Shown here piece by piece: positions 1 through 6,759 of a DNA stretch of 7,047 nt. The DNA lies in assembly GCA_947177325.1 (NCBI GenBank), contig CAMWUH010000113.1:1-7047 (forward strand). Direction: 5' to 3'. The DNA is from an uncultured Bacteroidales bacterium. GTDB lineage: Bacteria > Bacteroidota > Bacteroidia > Bacteroidales > Muribaculaceae. The notes beneath the pieces were generated by a model. It was not told where the DNA came from. It saw only the letters and a list, made by a program, of their open reading frames with translations, and ran no database searches. Numbering within the stretch: position 1 is the stretch's first letter; every line of letters begins with the position of its first letter. The position numbers and the translations under genes were made by a program.

Positions 1-1097
1 GGGTCGGGGATGTTTTGGGTGTTGCGGAGTTTACCGATAGAGGCGGCTTGATAAGTGATTTTGTCAAAGTCGTCTTTTTCGTGTGAAGTCGATTTATCTG
101 CTGCGTAAGAGTCCCAAACGTTGTCGACCATTGAGGGGTCGAAGGGCAGGCAGTCGATAGCTGACTCACCACGGGTAGCAACCACGCGGGCACAGATACC
201 GTAGGTTTCAATCCATTCAGCGTCGATGCCGAGGGCTGCCAAGGGTATTTTGATTTCGTAGAATGAATCAAATTTGGTGTCGTGGAGCTTCATGCTGTGC
301 TCTGTGCGATACTCATTTTTGTAGTAGTCGGAGAGTATGTCAACGTAGTTCTCTTCGTCGTAGATGTTATTAATCATCTCGGGGTCAGAGAGGAGATTGC
401 CATTATAGTCGAAGTCGGCATACGACATCTGACGCCAGAGGTTTTTAAACATAAAGCCCTCTTTCATTTTGTAAGAGATGCCGGCCGATGTGAAGCGGGT
501 GCAACCCTCTGAATAGTTGGAGTCGCCGTTGGCGTTCACGGCAGTGAACATAGCGGGCTCGCCTTGACCGGCTTTACCCGACATGAGCAACCAGTGGTCG
601 ACGTGAGCGGCTTCGCCTTCAAAGCCGTAACCCATATTGGCTTTATCGCCCCAAAGGCCTTTGCCATAGTGGTTGAGACCCGACATTGAAACATTTTTGG
701 GGTTAACCGAGATACAAACAGCCAAAGGCACATCGCCGATGCGGCCGTAATCGGTCAAGGGACCGTCCCCTTCGCGAGCCCAGGTGTCGCCGGTGTTACA
801 CATTTGCCAGCCAATGTAGAGATTGGTGTTGTCCCATGCTGCCAGGAGGGCATACATATCGAGTACGCAGTTTTCGTGAGCACCTTTAAAAGCAGTGCAC
901 ATGTCGTTAGCTCCGCCGGTAGCGATTACCATTGATTCGTCCCAATCGTTAAATTCGCCGTCAATGGTTATAGTGGCGCGTTGGCCCACTTTTCCGTCGG
1001 GGTTGGTTGAATAGTGGGCGCGTGTCTCTGTAAGCGTTTGGGCGGTAGCGCCAAGCGACAGAGCGAGCAAGCCCGCTGCAAGAGTAGATTTAATCAT
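1..1097 (-). CDS. Secreted protein with CBM9/DOMON-like module (probable polysaccharide binding), C-terminus beyond window
   Basis: Reading left from the ATG at 1097-1095, the frame stays open for 365 codons to the window edge, so the C-terminus is missing. Residues 1-19 form a classic signal peptide: Lys3, a Leu/Ala-rich core, and an Ala-Thr-Ala cleavage site before Gln20. The mature part starts with a stretch containing IDGEFNDW (45-52) and AAWDNTNLYIGW (86-97), the pattern of CBM9/DOMON-like beta-sandwich modules. From memory, similar N-terminal regions with a conserved DCLP(F/Y)D-type segment, present here about 60 residues before the window edge, occur in secreted Bacteroidales starch-binding or alpha-amylase-type proteins with CBM26 modules. 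That makes starch or another glucan a plausible ligand, but no catalytic domain is visible here. It lies 87 bp downstream of the carbonic-anhydrase-family gene; I see no good promoter in that gap. An extracellular or surface location is inferred from the signal peptide. The secreted, partial gene call is firm; the ligand is uncertain. Confidence 0.8.
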   Translation of the reverse strand, partial: MIKSTLAAGLLALSLGATAQTLTETRAHYSTNPDGKVGQRATITIDGEFNDWDESMVIATGGANDMCTAFKGAHENCVLDMYALLAAWDNTNLYIGWQMCNTGDTWAREGDGPLTDYGRIGDVPLAVCISVNPKNVSMSGLNHYGKGLWGDKANMGYGFEGEAAHVDHWLLMSGKAGQGEPAMFTAVNANGDSNYSEGCTRFTSAGISYKMKEGFMFKNLWRQMSYADFDYNGNLLSDPEMINNIYDEENYVDILSDYYKNEYRTEHSMKLHDTKFDSFYEIKIPLAALGIDAEWIETYGICARVVATRGESAIDCLPFDPSMVDNVWDSYAADKSTSHEKDDFDKITYQAASIGKLRNTQNIPD

Positions 1098-1184
1098 GAG
1101 TAATAATAAGATTAGTTAAGGAAAGTTGGTTATTTAGTTATTGGCTTTTCCGGGTTGGAAGGGAGTGGAGCAAGCTCGTGGGTG

Positions 1185-1733
1185 TTATTTCTCGAAGTCT
1201 TCAGATGTTTCTCCCTCGGGATTGGTGTACCACGATGAGTACATCAGGTAGTTGTGGGCAATCTTGCAGTTCATCTCCTTGGCTTTTTCGGGCTCTACCA
1301 TTTTGATGAATTTGGCCGGAGCGCCGCCCCATAGCTCGTGAGGGCCGATTTTGGTGCGGGAGAGCACCACCGAGCCGGCGGCTACTAAGGCACCTTCGCC
1401 CACTTCGGCATCGTCCATCACCACAGCTCCCATGCCTATCAGCGCGTAATCATGGATTTTTGCGCCGTGGATGGTGACGTTGTGCCCTATGGAGACGTGG
1501 TCGCCTATCTCGATGGTCGATTTCTCGTAGAGTGTGTGGAGCACTGAGCCATCTTGAATGTTGACGCAGTTGCCGATGCGAATGGAGTTGACATCACCGC
1601 GCACCACCGTGTTAAACCATATTGAGCAGTCGTCGCCAATAATGGTGTCGCCGATGATAGTTGCATTTTCGGCCAGGAAACAATTCTTGCCTATTATGGG
1701 GGTAAAGCCGCGGACGGGTATTATCAGAGCCAT
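1185..1733 (-). CDS. Gamma-carbonic-anhydrase family protein (hexapeptide-repeat, YrdA/PaaY-like)
   Basis: This 182-residue protein is a left-handed beta-helix trimer-forming enzyme of the gamma-carbonic-anhydrase family. Hexapeptide repeats run from about residue 12 to 140 (for example TIIGDDC, IRIGNC, IEIGDH, AEVGEG). The three histidines that bind the metal between subunits are present as His66, His84 and His89. The accompanying Arg45, Asp47, Gln60 and Asp61 match the conserved Arg, Asp, Gln and Asp of archaeal Cam. The acidic loop carrying Cam's proton-shuttle glutamate is absent, as in the shorter CamH/YrdA/PaaY type, so real carbonic anhydrase activity is uncertain; some relatives act as thioesterases or have no known activity. 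The C-terminal part (about 145-182) is the usual helix and tail. It is cytoplasmic, with no signal peptide. The gene begins 31 bp after the aminopeptidase gene with no promoter between, so they are probably co-transcribed. The leader is A/T-rich without a Shine-Dalgarno sequence. Length is normal for the family. Confidence 0.9.
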   Translation of the reverse strand: MALIIPVRGFTPIIGKNCFLAENATIIGDTIIGDDCSIWFNTVVRGDVNSIRIGNCVNIQDGSVLHTLYEKSTIEIGDHVSIGHNVTIHGAKIHDYALIGMGAVVMDDAEVGEGALVAAGSVVLSRTKIGPHELWGGAPAKFIKMVEPEKAKEMNCKIAHNYLMYSSWYTNPEGETSEDFEK

Positions 1734-1764
1734 TTATATTTTATTCTATAAGTAGTCCAACAGA

Positions 1765-3549
1765 TTAGTCGCGCAATGGGAGGGTTTTGGCTCTCAGCCA
1801 CGCTTGCTCAGAGGCAGAGAGATGGGGCGACAGACGGTTATAGACGGTTGTGTGGTATTGGTCCACCCAATTGATTTCCTGCTCGGTCATGAGATGGAGG
1901 TCGAAGAGGTTGCGATCAAACGGGAAGAGCGTAAGAGTTTCAAATTTCAGGAAACGGCCAAACTCAGTGGTGAAGGCCGGAACGGTCAGCACCAGGTTTT
2001 CGCATCTGATACCGTGAATACCGGCGCGGTAAAGGCCCGGTTCGTTAGATGTAATCATGCCGGGAGTCAACGGGGTGGGGTTCTCGTTAAGGCGTATTGA
2101 TTGCGGACCTTCGTGAACGTTGAGGAAATGGCCTACGCCATGACCCGTGCCATGGAGATAGCTCAATCCGTGTTGCCACAGGAATTGGCGGGCGAGCACA
2201 TCAAGCTGAGCTCCGCGCGTCCCTTCGGGGAAGATAGCAGTGCCCAAAGCAATGTGTCCCTTCATCACCAGCGTAAAGTCTGATTTCTCTTGAGCCGTGG
2301 GTGTCCCGAGTGCTATGGTGCGGGTGATATCGGTGGTGCCGTCAAGATATTGCGCGCCTGAGTCAACGAGCAGCAGGCCTTCGGGGCGCAAAGTTGATGA
2401 CGATTGCTCGGTGGCGGAATAGTGAACAATTGCGCCATGAGGCCCATACCCGGCGATAGTTTCAAAGCTGAGGTCGAAGAACAGGTCCTGAGCCGAGCGG
2501 AAATGGTGTAGAATAGTGTCGACATCGATTTCGGTAGTGGGCTCTCCGGCAGCCAGACGGCGCTCGATTTCCATAAACGATTTGACCAGGGCCACGCCGT
2601 CGCGTTCCATAGCGTGGCGGGTGCCTTCGATTTGAACTTCGTTCTTACACCCTTTTGCCATAGCTACGGGGGTGGGGAGATTGACGAAGTTGCCGGCCAG
2701 GGCTTTGAAAATGCGCTCGCCGGTGCGGGTTGAGTCAGCGAGAATTTTGCGGGCCGACAAGCCTTCCAATGTCGGAATAAGATCATCGTAAGCCGCAGTC
2801 TTCACATTGGCTTGATCGAGGTGGTCAATTACCTCGGGAGTCAATTTATCGGGGTCGATAAAGAGAGTTGAGCCCAGCGGTGAGAGCAATAGGAAGGCAG
2901 TCGCCACAGGGTTACAATTAACATCGGTAGAGCGGAGATTGAGTGTCCAGGCGATTTCGTCGAGAGCACTGATGAGAATATCCTGCGCATTTGACTTTTC
3001 GGCGGCAGCCAGAAGATCGGCGATTTTGTCCGACACGGAGCGGCCGGCATATTTGATGTCGTGGATAAACACCTTGTCCTTTGGCAGCGCGGGGCGGTCA
3101 GGCCAAATAGCGTCGATAGGGTCGAAGTCTGTGACGAGTTTGATGTTGAACATCCCAAGACGTCCGCGCATTTCCATAACCTGAGAGTTAGTGAAAAGCA
3201 TGCCGTCGATGCCGACGGTAGTTGCCGAGGGCACTGTTTCGCAAAGGAAAGAAATGATTGAAGGGGTTTCGGGCAGGCCGTCTTTCATCAATATGATGCC
3301 GGTCCCCTCAAGTTGCTCTTCAGCTTGAAGAAAGTAGCGGGAGTCAGTCCATAGCAGGGCTTTGTCGGGGGTCACGACCAGGTCGCCGGCCGACCCTGTG
3401 AAGCCCGACAGGTAGCGACGCACCTGCCAGTGGGGCGCGAGGTATTCGCTTTGATGCGGATCGGTTTGGGGTAGGATGGTGGCGTAGATGCCTTTATCGA
3501 CCATAGCGCCACGCAGAGCGGCGAGCCTTTGTTTTATTTCTTCTTTCAT
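1765..3549 (-). CDS. Xaa-Pro aminopeptidase (aminopeptidase P family, peptidase M24)
   Basis: This 594-residue cytoplasmic metallopeptidase should remove the N-terminal residue from peptides whose second residue is proline. It has the three-domain layout of the long, eukaryote-like aminopeptidase P: creatinase N-terminal domain (about 5-140), a second creatinase-like domain (about 155-305), the pita-bread catalytic domain (about 310-525) and a C-terminal extension (530-594). All five ligands of the dinuclear metal site are present: Asp396 and Asp407 (in VDSGAQYLDGTTDITRT), His470 (in HGTGHGVGH), Glu503 (in SNEPG) and Glu517 (in RCENL). The catalytic-site histidines His376, His466 and His479 fall at the same spacing as in human cytosolic XPNPEP1, so the enzyme looks active. 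There is no signal peptide or membrane segment. It heads a probable two-gene unit with the carbonic-anhydrase-family gene. A perfect Bacteroidetes -7 box lies about 45 bp upstream. The start at 3549 is supported by family length and an A-rich leader (AATAGAA just before ATG). Confidence 0.95.
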   Translation of the reverse strand: MKEEIKQRLAALRGAMVDKGIYATILPQTDPHQSEYLAPHWQVRRYLSGFTGSAGDLVVTPDKALLWTDSRYFLQAEEQLEGTGIILMKDGLPETPSIISFLCETVPSATTVGIDGMLFTNSQVMEMRGRLGMFNIKLVTDFDPIDAIWPDRPALPKDKVFIHDIKYAGRSVSDKIADLLAAAEKSNAQDILISALDEIAWTLNLRSTDVNCNPVATAFLLLSPLGSTLFIDPDKLTPEVIDHLDQANVKTAAYDDLIPTLEGLSARKILADSTRTGERIFKALAGNFVNLPTPVAMAKGCKNEVQIEGTRHAMERDGVALVKSFMEIERRLAAGEPTTEIDVDTILHHFRSAQDLFFDLSFETIAGYGPHGAIVHYSATEQSSSTLRPEGLLLVDSGAQYLDGTTDITRTIALGTPTAQEKSDFTLVMKGHIALGTAIFPEGTRGAQLDVLARQFLWQHGLSYLHGTGHGVGHFLNVHEGPQSIRLNENPTPLTPGMITSNEPGLYRAGIHGIRCENLVLTVPAFTTEFGRFLKFETLTLFPFDRNLFDLHLMTEQEINWVDQYHTTVYNRLSPHLSASEQAWLRAKTLPLRD

Positions 3550-3592
3550 TTCTATTGGTTGGGGCTTTGTTTAGAGGAGAGGGATTCAATTG

Positions 3593-3600
3593 CAAAATTA
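3593..3600 (-). promoter_or_regulatory. Candidate -7 promoter box for the aminopeptidase unit
   Basis: On the minus strand the sequence TAATTTTG matches the Bacteroidetes -7 consensus TAnnTTTG exactly, in the 135-bp gap between the LpxA-like gene and the aminopeptidase start. It would give a leader of roughly 35 to 40 nt. The expected TTTG around -33 is not seen at the right spacing, so the call rests on the -7 box only. Confidence 0.4.
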
Positions 3601-3684
3601 GTAAAAATATTGCAATCAATCTTACAATCGAAGTGACATTTTTTGAGTTGGCTGATTAAGCCGGATTTCAAACACTCGAAGCTT

Positions 3685-4470
3685 TTATTCCAACTCAACG
3701 GGCACGGCTACTATGCGCAGGTTGGCGTTGCGAACGAAGTCGGTGATGGAGTCGCGCACGGGCGAAGGCTCAACGTCGGCTTCGATGCGTTTGAGCGCGT
3801 TATATACTGAGGTGCCTGATTGATAGAGGTGGCGATATGCTTTTGCCACATCGTCGACCTGGTCGTCGGTAAAGCCGTTTTTGCGCATTACAAATGCGTT
3901 GACTCCAAAGTAAACTGCCGGATTGTGGGCGATGATAACGAAGGGAGGCACGTTGCCTGATATGCGGCAACCGCCTTTGATAAGAGCCCAGGAGCCAACG
4001 TGGGAGTCTTCATGGAGAATCACGTTTGACGACAGGATTGAGCACTCTTCAACTGTTACGTCGCCGGCCATGGTAACGCCGTTGCCTAACACGCATTTGC
4101 CTTTGATTTTGCAATCGTGACCCACGTGGCTGTTGGCCAAGATGAAATTGTCGTCGCCGATTACGGTGCCTTCGGGCGAAGTGAAGCCGCGGTTGATAAT
4201 AACGTGCTCGCGAATTACGTTGCGGTTGCCGATAGTCAGGCGGCTGGGGCCTTCTTTCCAACGGAAGTCTTGCGGGTCTGCGCCGATTATTGCTCCCTGA
4301 TAAATCTTGTTGTCAGAGCCGATAACGGTATCGCGCATGATGCTTGCGTAGGGCATAATCACGCAGTTGTCGCCTATTTCAACATCTTTGTCTATAAAAG
4401 CGAAGGGATAAATTGTAACGTTATTGCCAATTTTGGCTGAAGGGTCAACGTGGGCTAAATTGCTAATCAT
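3685..4470 (-). CDS. LpxA-like acyl-ACP:UDP-sugar O-acyltransferase (divergent)
   Basis: This 261-residue protein has the LpxA layout: a left-handed beta-helix of hexapeptide repeats (about 1-185) and a helical C-terminal domain (about 190-261). LpxA transfers a 3-hydroxyacyl chain from acyl carrier protein to UDP-GlcNAc, the first step of lipid A synthesis, in the cytoplasm. The catalytic histidine is kept (His118 in NSHVGHDC, E. coli His125), as are His115 (His122), His153 (His160), Gln67-Asp68 (Gln73-Asp74) and the FGVN motif at 188-191. The acyl-length position equivalent to E. coli Gly173 is Gly166, which by analogy allows a long chain. Several substrate-site residues differ: Asp137 replaces His144, Phe193 replaces Glu200, Lys197 replaces Arg204, and Asn198 replaces Arg205. 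It is alone here, with no lpxC/fabZ, lpxD or fabA neighbour, whereas the standard Bacteroidales lpxA sits beside lpxC-fabZ. I infer a paralogue, possibly with another acceptor, so I give no gene symbol. The family call is firm; substrate and pathway are not. Confidence 0.85.
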   Translation of the reverse strand: MISNLAHVDPSAKIGNNVTIYPFAFIDKDVEIGDNCVIMPYASIMRDTVIGSDNKIYQGAIIGADPQDFRWKEGPSRLTIGNRNVIREHVIINRGFTSPEGTVIGDDNFILANSHVGHDCKIKGKCVLGNGVTMAGDVTVEECSILSSNVILHEDSHVGSWALIKGGCRISGNVPPFVIIAHNPAVYFGVNAFVMRKNGFTDDQVDDVAKAYRHLYQSGTSVYNALKRIEADVEPSPVRDSITDFVRNANLRIVAVPVELE

Positions 4471-4501
4471 GGTATAGAGGTATTTTTTTTGTTAGTGGCC
4501 T

Positions 4502-4533
4502 CTAAATTATTGATAAAAATTGTAACGGCCAAA
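4502..4533 (-). promoter_or_regulatory. Candidate promoter of the LpxA-like gene
   Basis: On the minus strand, TTTG (4530-4533) is followed after 20 nt by TAATTTAG (4502-4509), one mismatch from the Bacteroidetes -7 consensus TAnnTTTG. The spacing fits the family of promoters read by the Bacteroidetes housekeeping sigma factor. The -7 box lies about 31 bp before the start codon, leaving a leader of about 25 nt. It supports separate transcription of this gene from the operon upstream. Confidence 0.45.
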
Positions 4534-4542
4534 AGTTTGATG

Positions 4543-4596
4543 AAAAAAATGCGGGCAGTGGCGAAATTGACAGCCGGTGAGCGCTGAAAGGCCCGC
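4543..4596 (-). terminator. Candidate intrinsic terminator after the EFR1 gene
   Basis: On the minus strand, 14 bp past the stop codon, GCGGGC (4591-4596) can pair with GCCCGC (4551-4556), followed after one A by seven Ts (4543-4549). The T-run directly after a GC-rich stem is the terminator pattern. The 34-nt loop is long, so it may work poorly or the stem may be coincidental. Confidence 0.35.
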
Positions 4597-4610
4597 TGCG
4601 ACTGTCGGGG

Positions 4611-5369
4611 TTATTCGGGGCAAATGTATTGCCCTTTTTTGCGGGTGCTGTTGCCATAAGCAACGGCATGAGTGGGGCAGTGGTGGTAGCAGGCGAGACA
4701 AAAGGCGCAGTCATCTGACCATTGTGGGTGCCCGTCGGTCATTGTGATGTTGTCCATCGGGCAAACGCGAGAACAAACTCCGCATCCAACGCAGGCATCT
4801 GTTGAGCGAAATGGCTTGGCCGACATCATGTTGCGCCTGAAAAAGTTGCGTATCAATCCGCTTTTCAAGCCTGCAAAACGGCCGCGAACAATATCGGTTG
4901 TGCTGCTCTGCTGCTTAATGCCGGCGGCTATCTCGGCAATGCGGGCAGGCACAGCTTCCAGTTTGCCGGTTGCCACTTCTGAGCTGTCGGTGTCAAAGCC
5001 GGGGAAAGTAACATATACGTTGGGCATCACTACCGACCAGCATCCTCGTGCTTCAATGCCTCGATTATTCATCAATCGACGCCATTCGCGGTCAATGTTG
5101 CCGGTGTCGTCGCCGCAGGTAACTACCAGATAGTGGGGCACAGAGCGGTTAAATTTAACCCTGCTCATGAATTTGCTCACTACCGGCGGCAACCCCCAAG
5201 CGTAGACCGGACAAACCCACACCACCTTCTCAACTCTTTCGGGCAACTCAACTTCCCCCTTTGCAATCAGCGCTGCATTCAGATGCATCAAATGTGGGTC
5301 GCCGAAGTGGCGGCTTAGCAGAGTGGCCGCGTAGCGCGAATTGCCGGTTCCGGAAAAATAGATTATCAT
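4611..5369 (-). CDS. EFR1-family flavodoxin/4Fe-4S ferredoxin fusion protein
   Basis: This 252-residue protein joins a flavodoxin-like domain to a two-cluster ferredoxin domain, the arrangement of the EFR1 family. The N-terminus begins directly with the FMN phosphate-binding loop FSGTGNS (residues 5-11), and WVCPVYAWGLPP (51-62) and TCGDDTG (84-90) fit the other flavin loops. Two 4Fe-4S motifs follow: Cys193, 196, 199, 203 and Cys221, 224, 227, 231 (each CxxCxxCxxxCP). A basic stretch with RNFFRRN (174-180) links the two parts. The likely role is intramolecular electron transfer between flavin and iron-sulfur clusters in the cytoplasm; the physiological partner is unknown for most of the family. 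Its start codon is 13 bp after the DUF2027-Smr stop, so the two are almost surely co-transcribed. The start at 5369 is fixed by the phosphate loop, which begins only four residues in. The C-terminal end (GQYICPE) looks natural. Confidence 0.93.
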   Translation of the reverse strand: MIIYFSGTGNSRYAATLLSRHFGDPHLMHLNAALIAKGEVELPERVEKVVWVCPVYAWGLPPVVSKFMSRVKFNRSVPHYLVVTCGDDTGNIDREWRRLMNNRGIEARGCWSVVMPNVYVTFPGFDTDSSEVATGKLEAVPARIAEIAAGIKQQSSTTDIVRGRFAGLKSGLIRNFFRRNMMSAKPFRSTDACVGCGVCSRVCPMDNITMTDGHPQWSDDCAFCLACYHHCPTHAVAYGNSTRKKGQYICPE

Positions 5370-5382
5370 CTTCGTTGGCGGT

Positions 5383-6540
5383 TTAGCGTATTATTACCAT
5401 AGTCGCTCCTGACCCGAATTGCTGATACGGAGCATCTTCAACCTGGTGAGTCTTGTAGCGATAGTTGAGCTCTTTGGTCAATGCATTGCGGAGCACTCCC
5501 TCCCCTTTGCCATGAATGAAGATCAGTTTTTGCCCTTTGTTTTTGAGATTGGCATCCATAACCCGGCGAAACTCGTCAACTTGCAAATTGAGCATATCGG
5601 CAGCCGAAAGGCCACGGGTGGTGTCAACCAATTCGTTGATGTGAAGGTCGACCACGATAGCCTCTCCTTGGCGACGTTGCTCGGCACGCTTCACCACGGG
5701 TCGCTGTGGTTGTCGGTCGATGTTGCGCTTTTGGCGCATAGCCGCTTCTAAAGCTCGGGCATCAGGTTTATTCAGCCGGTAAGGCTCATTGTCGCGCACT
5801 ATCTCAAGCGCAATCACCGGCTGATCAAAGTAAACGTTTTTGGAGTAACAGTTCACTTTGAAAAAGCTTGTCATGTCGAGCTTTTGAATCACACTGACCG
5901 GCCGCTTAAGCTGAAACGATTTGTCGAGTTTATAGGCCACGAACTGAATGTTGACCCGAGAGAACTCGGCAAAGTCGCTGCCGACAAATTCATAGAGCGA
6001 CAACACTATGTTAGGCTCAACCGTGCCGATTTTCTTGACAGTCCACTCCTGGGTGTCCTCCGGCCTTATAGCGAAAATAAAGTTGAGATAATAGTTGGAG
6101 TCATTGACCAGCACGCAGTCAAATGTCGACTTCGACAGCTCTTTGATGTTTGACGGCTCAAATGCGAGCATCACATTCATGGTGTCGCCTCGGTCGGTCT
6201 CTATTATTTCCATATCCGGGTCAGCCTCGACATATTTTGATTGAGGGTGTTGCGGCGCAGGCTGAGGGGGCAGAAAATCGGCCGTCGACGGTTGCGACGT
6301 CGGCTTTGATTTCCTGGAATTCTTTGCTTGCTCTGATGCCCGGGCATTGGCTTCTTCCTGAGCTTGCATTTTGCGGGCGCGGTCAGAACCCGCTTCTGCC
6401 ACAACCACACATTCGCGTGCCGGCATTGGCACTTCAAACCCATCGGCGTCTTCTACTATCACCATTGAGCCTTCCTGGCGGAGCACTCGGCCTCCGCCAA
6501 CACTGTTTAAAAATCTAACGTAATCACCTTGTTTTGCCAT
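5383..6540 (-). CDS. DUF2027 domain protein with C-terminal Smr domain
   Basis: This 385-residue protein belongs to a family seen mainly in Bacteroidetes. Residues 1-48 resemble a small beta-barrel (GDYVRFLNSVGGGRVL, then a hydrophobic strand and a V-rich end). Residues 50-105 are a charged then Gln/Pro/Ser-rich linker, likely disordered. Residues about 115-255 form the beta-rich DUF2027 core. A basic segment (265-292) leads to the Smr domain, marked by VVDLHINEL (296-304) and the signature HGKGEG (343-348). Smr domains, first seen at the C-terminus of MutS2, bind nucleic acid and many have DNA or RNA endonuclease activity; the MutS ATPase part is absent here. By family knowledge the protein should be cytoplasmic; its substrate is not known. 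It is the first gene of the operon with the EFR1 gene and has a good promoter about 30 bp upstream. The leader is A/T-rich, and another ATG 14 nt upstream is out of frame, supporting the start at 6540. Confidence 0.92.
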   Translation of the reverse strand: MAKQGDYVRFLNSVGGGRVLRQEGSMVIVEDADGFEVPMPARECVVVAEAGSDRARKMQAQEEANARASEQAKNSRKSKPTSQPSTADFLPPQPAPQHPQSKYVEADPDMEIIETDRGDTMNVMLAFEPSNIKELSKSTFDCVLVNDSNYYLNFIFAIRPEDTQEWTVKKIGTVEPNIVLSLYEFVGSDFAEFSRVNIQFVAYKLDKSFQLKRPVSVIQKLDMTSFFKVNCYSKNVYFDQPVIALEIVRDNEPYRLNKPDARALEAAMRQKRNIDRQPQRPVVKRAEQRRQGEAIVVDLHINELVDTTRGLSAADMLNLQVDEFRRVMDANLKNKGQKLIFIHGKGEGVLRNALTKELNYRYKTHQVEDAPYQQFGSGATMVIIR

Positions 6541-6568
6541 AAAGCAGTATTCATTTAATTATTTTCTA

Positions 6569-6600
6569 CAAATTTACTTAAATAACACCATAAACCGAAA
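6569..6600 (-). promoter_or_regulatory. Promoter of the DUF2027-Smr/EFR1 operon
   Basis: On the minus strand, TTTC (6597-6600) is followed after 20 nt by TAAATTTG (6569-6576), an exact match to the Bacteroidetes -7 consensus TAnnTTTG, with one mismatch at the -33 TTTG. The -7 box is 28 bp before the start codon, giving a short leader. This is the strongest promoter match in the window. Confidence 0.55.
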
Positions 6601-6602
6601 TT

Positions 6603-6638
6603 CCGTTGCATAAAAATTCCCAAAAAGTGGGCCAACGG
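6603..6638. other. Inverted repeat beside the operon promoter
   Basis: CCGTTG (6603-6608) and CAACGG (6633-6638) are inverted copies, with a smaller CCC/GGG pair nested inside (6619-6621 and 6629-6631). The element touches the -33 box of the neighbouring promoter, so it could be an operator. It has no T-run on either strand to make it a standard terminator. It may also be chance. Confidence 0.25.
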
Positions 6639-6690
6639 CTTCAGTATTATCTTCTACGTCATTGTCGTCACTCATTTTTTTACTTTTGAT

Positions 6691-6759
6691 GGTGCTACAA
6701 GTGCTACAAGTGCTACACTGCTACACGACCCCTGTAGCGCTTGTAGCGGTTGTAGCACC
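6691..6759. repeat. Inverted repeat with 27-bp arms made of 9-bp GTGCTACAA-type units
   Basis: The left arm (6691-6717) holds three consecutive copies of the unit GTGCTACAA, the third cut short. The right arm (6733-6759) is its inverted copy, with 24 of 27 positions complementary. The 15-bp centre (6718-6732) carries a fourth, diverged copy TGCTACAC. Read as plus-strand RNA, two of the three mismatches become U-G wobbles, leaving one G-G mismatch. The arms are therefore both direct-repeat arrays and a long hairpin. Function is unknown: a protein-binding array, a structured RNA and a mobile-element end are all possible. Confidence 0.85.

Noticed and set aside
1098..1184. A promoter for the secreted protein gene
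   Set aside because: The gap is A/T-rich near the start codon, but no TAnnTTTG box or properly spaced TTTG is found on the minus strand; the best match has two mismatches.
1804..2283. Plus-strand open frames of 60 to 98 codons opposite the aminopeptidase gene
   Set aside because: They run through the catalytic M24 region, whose minus-strand frame is intact with all metal ligands.
3640..3684. An intrinsic terminator after the LpxA-like gene
   Set aside because: Only a 4-bp stem (GGCT/AGCC) is seen on the minus strand, followed by an A-run rather than a T-run, so the pattern is wrong for that strand.
4117..4440. A plus-strand open frame of 107 codons
   Set aside because: It is antisense to the LpxA-like gene, and the minus-strand frame has clear family motifs. 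Hexapeptide-repeat genes often leave long open antisense frames.
5419..6518. Plus-strand open frames of 89 to 122 codons opposite the DUF2027-Smr gene
   Set aside because: They are shadows of a well-supported minus-strand gene and show no recognisable domain.
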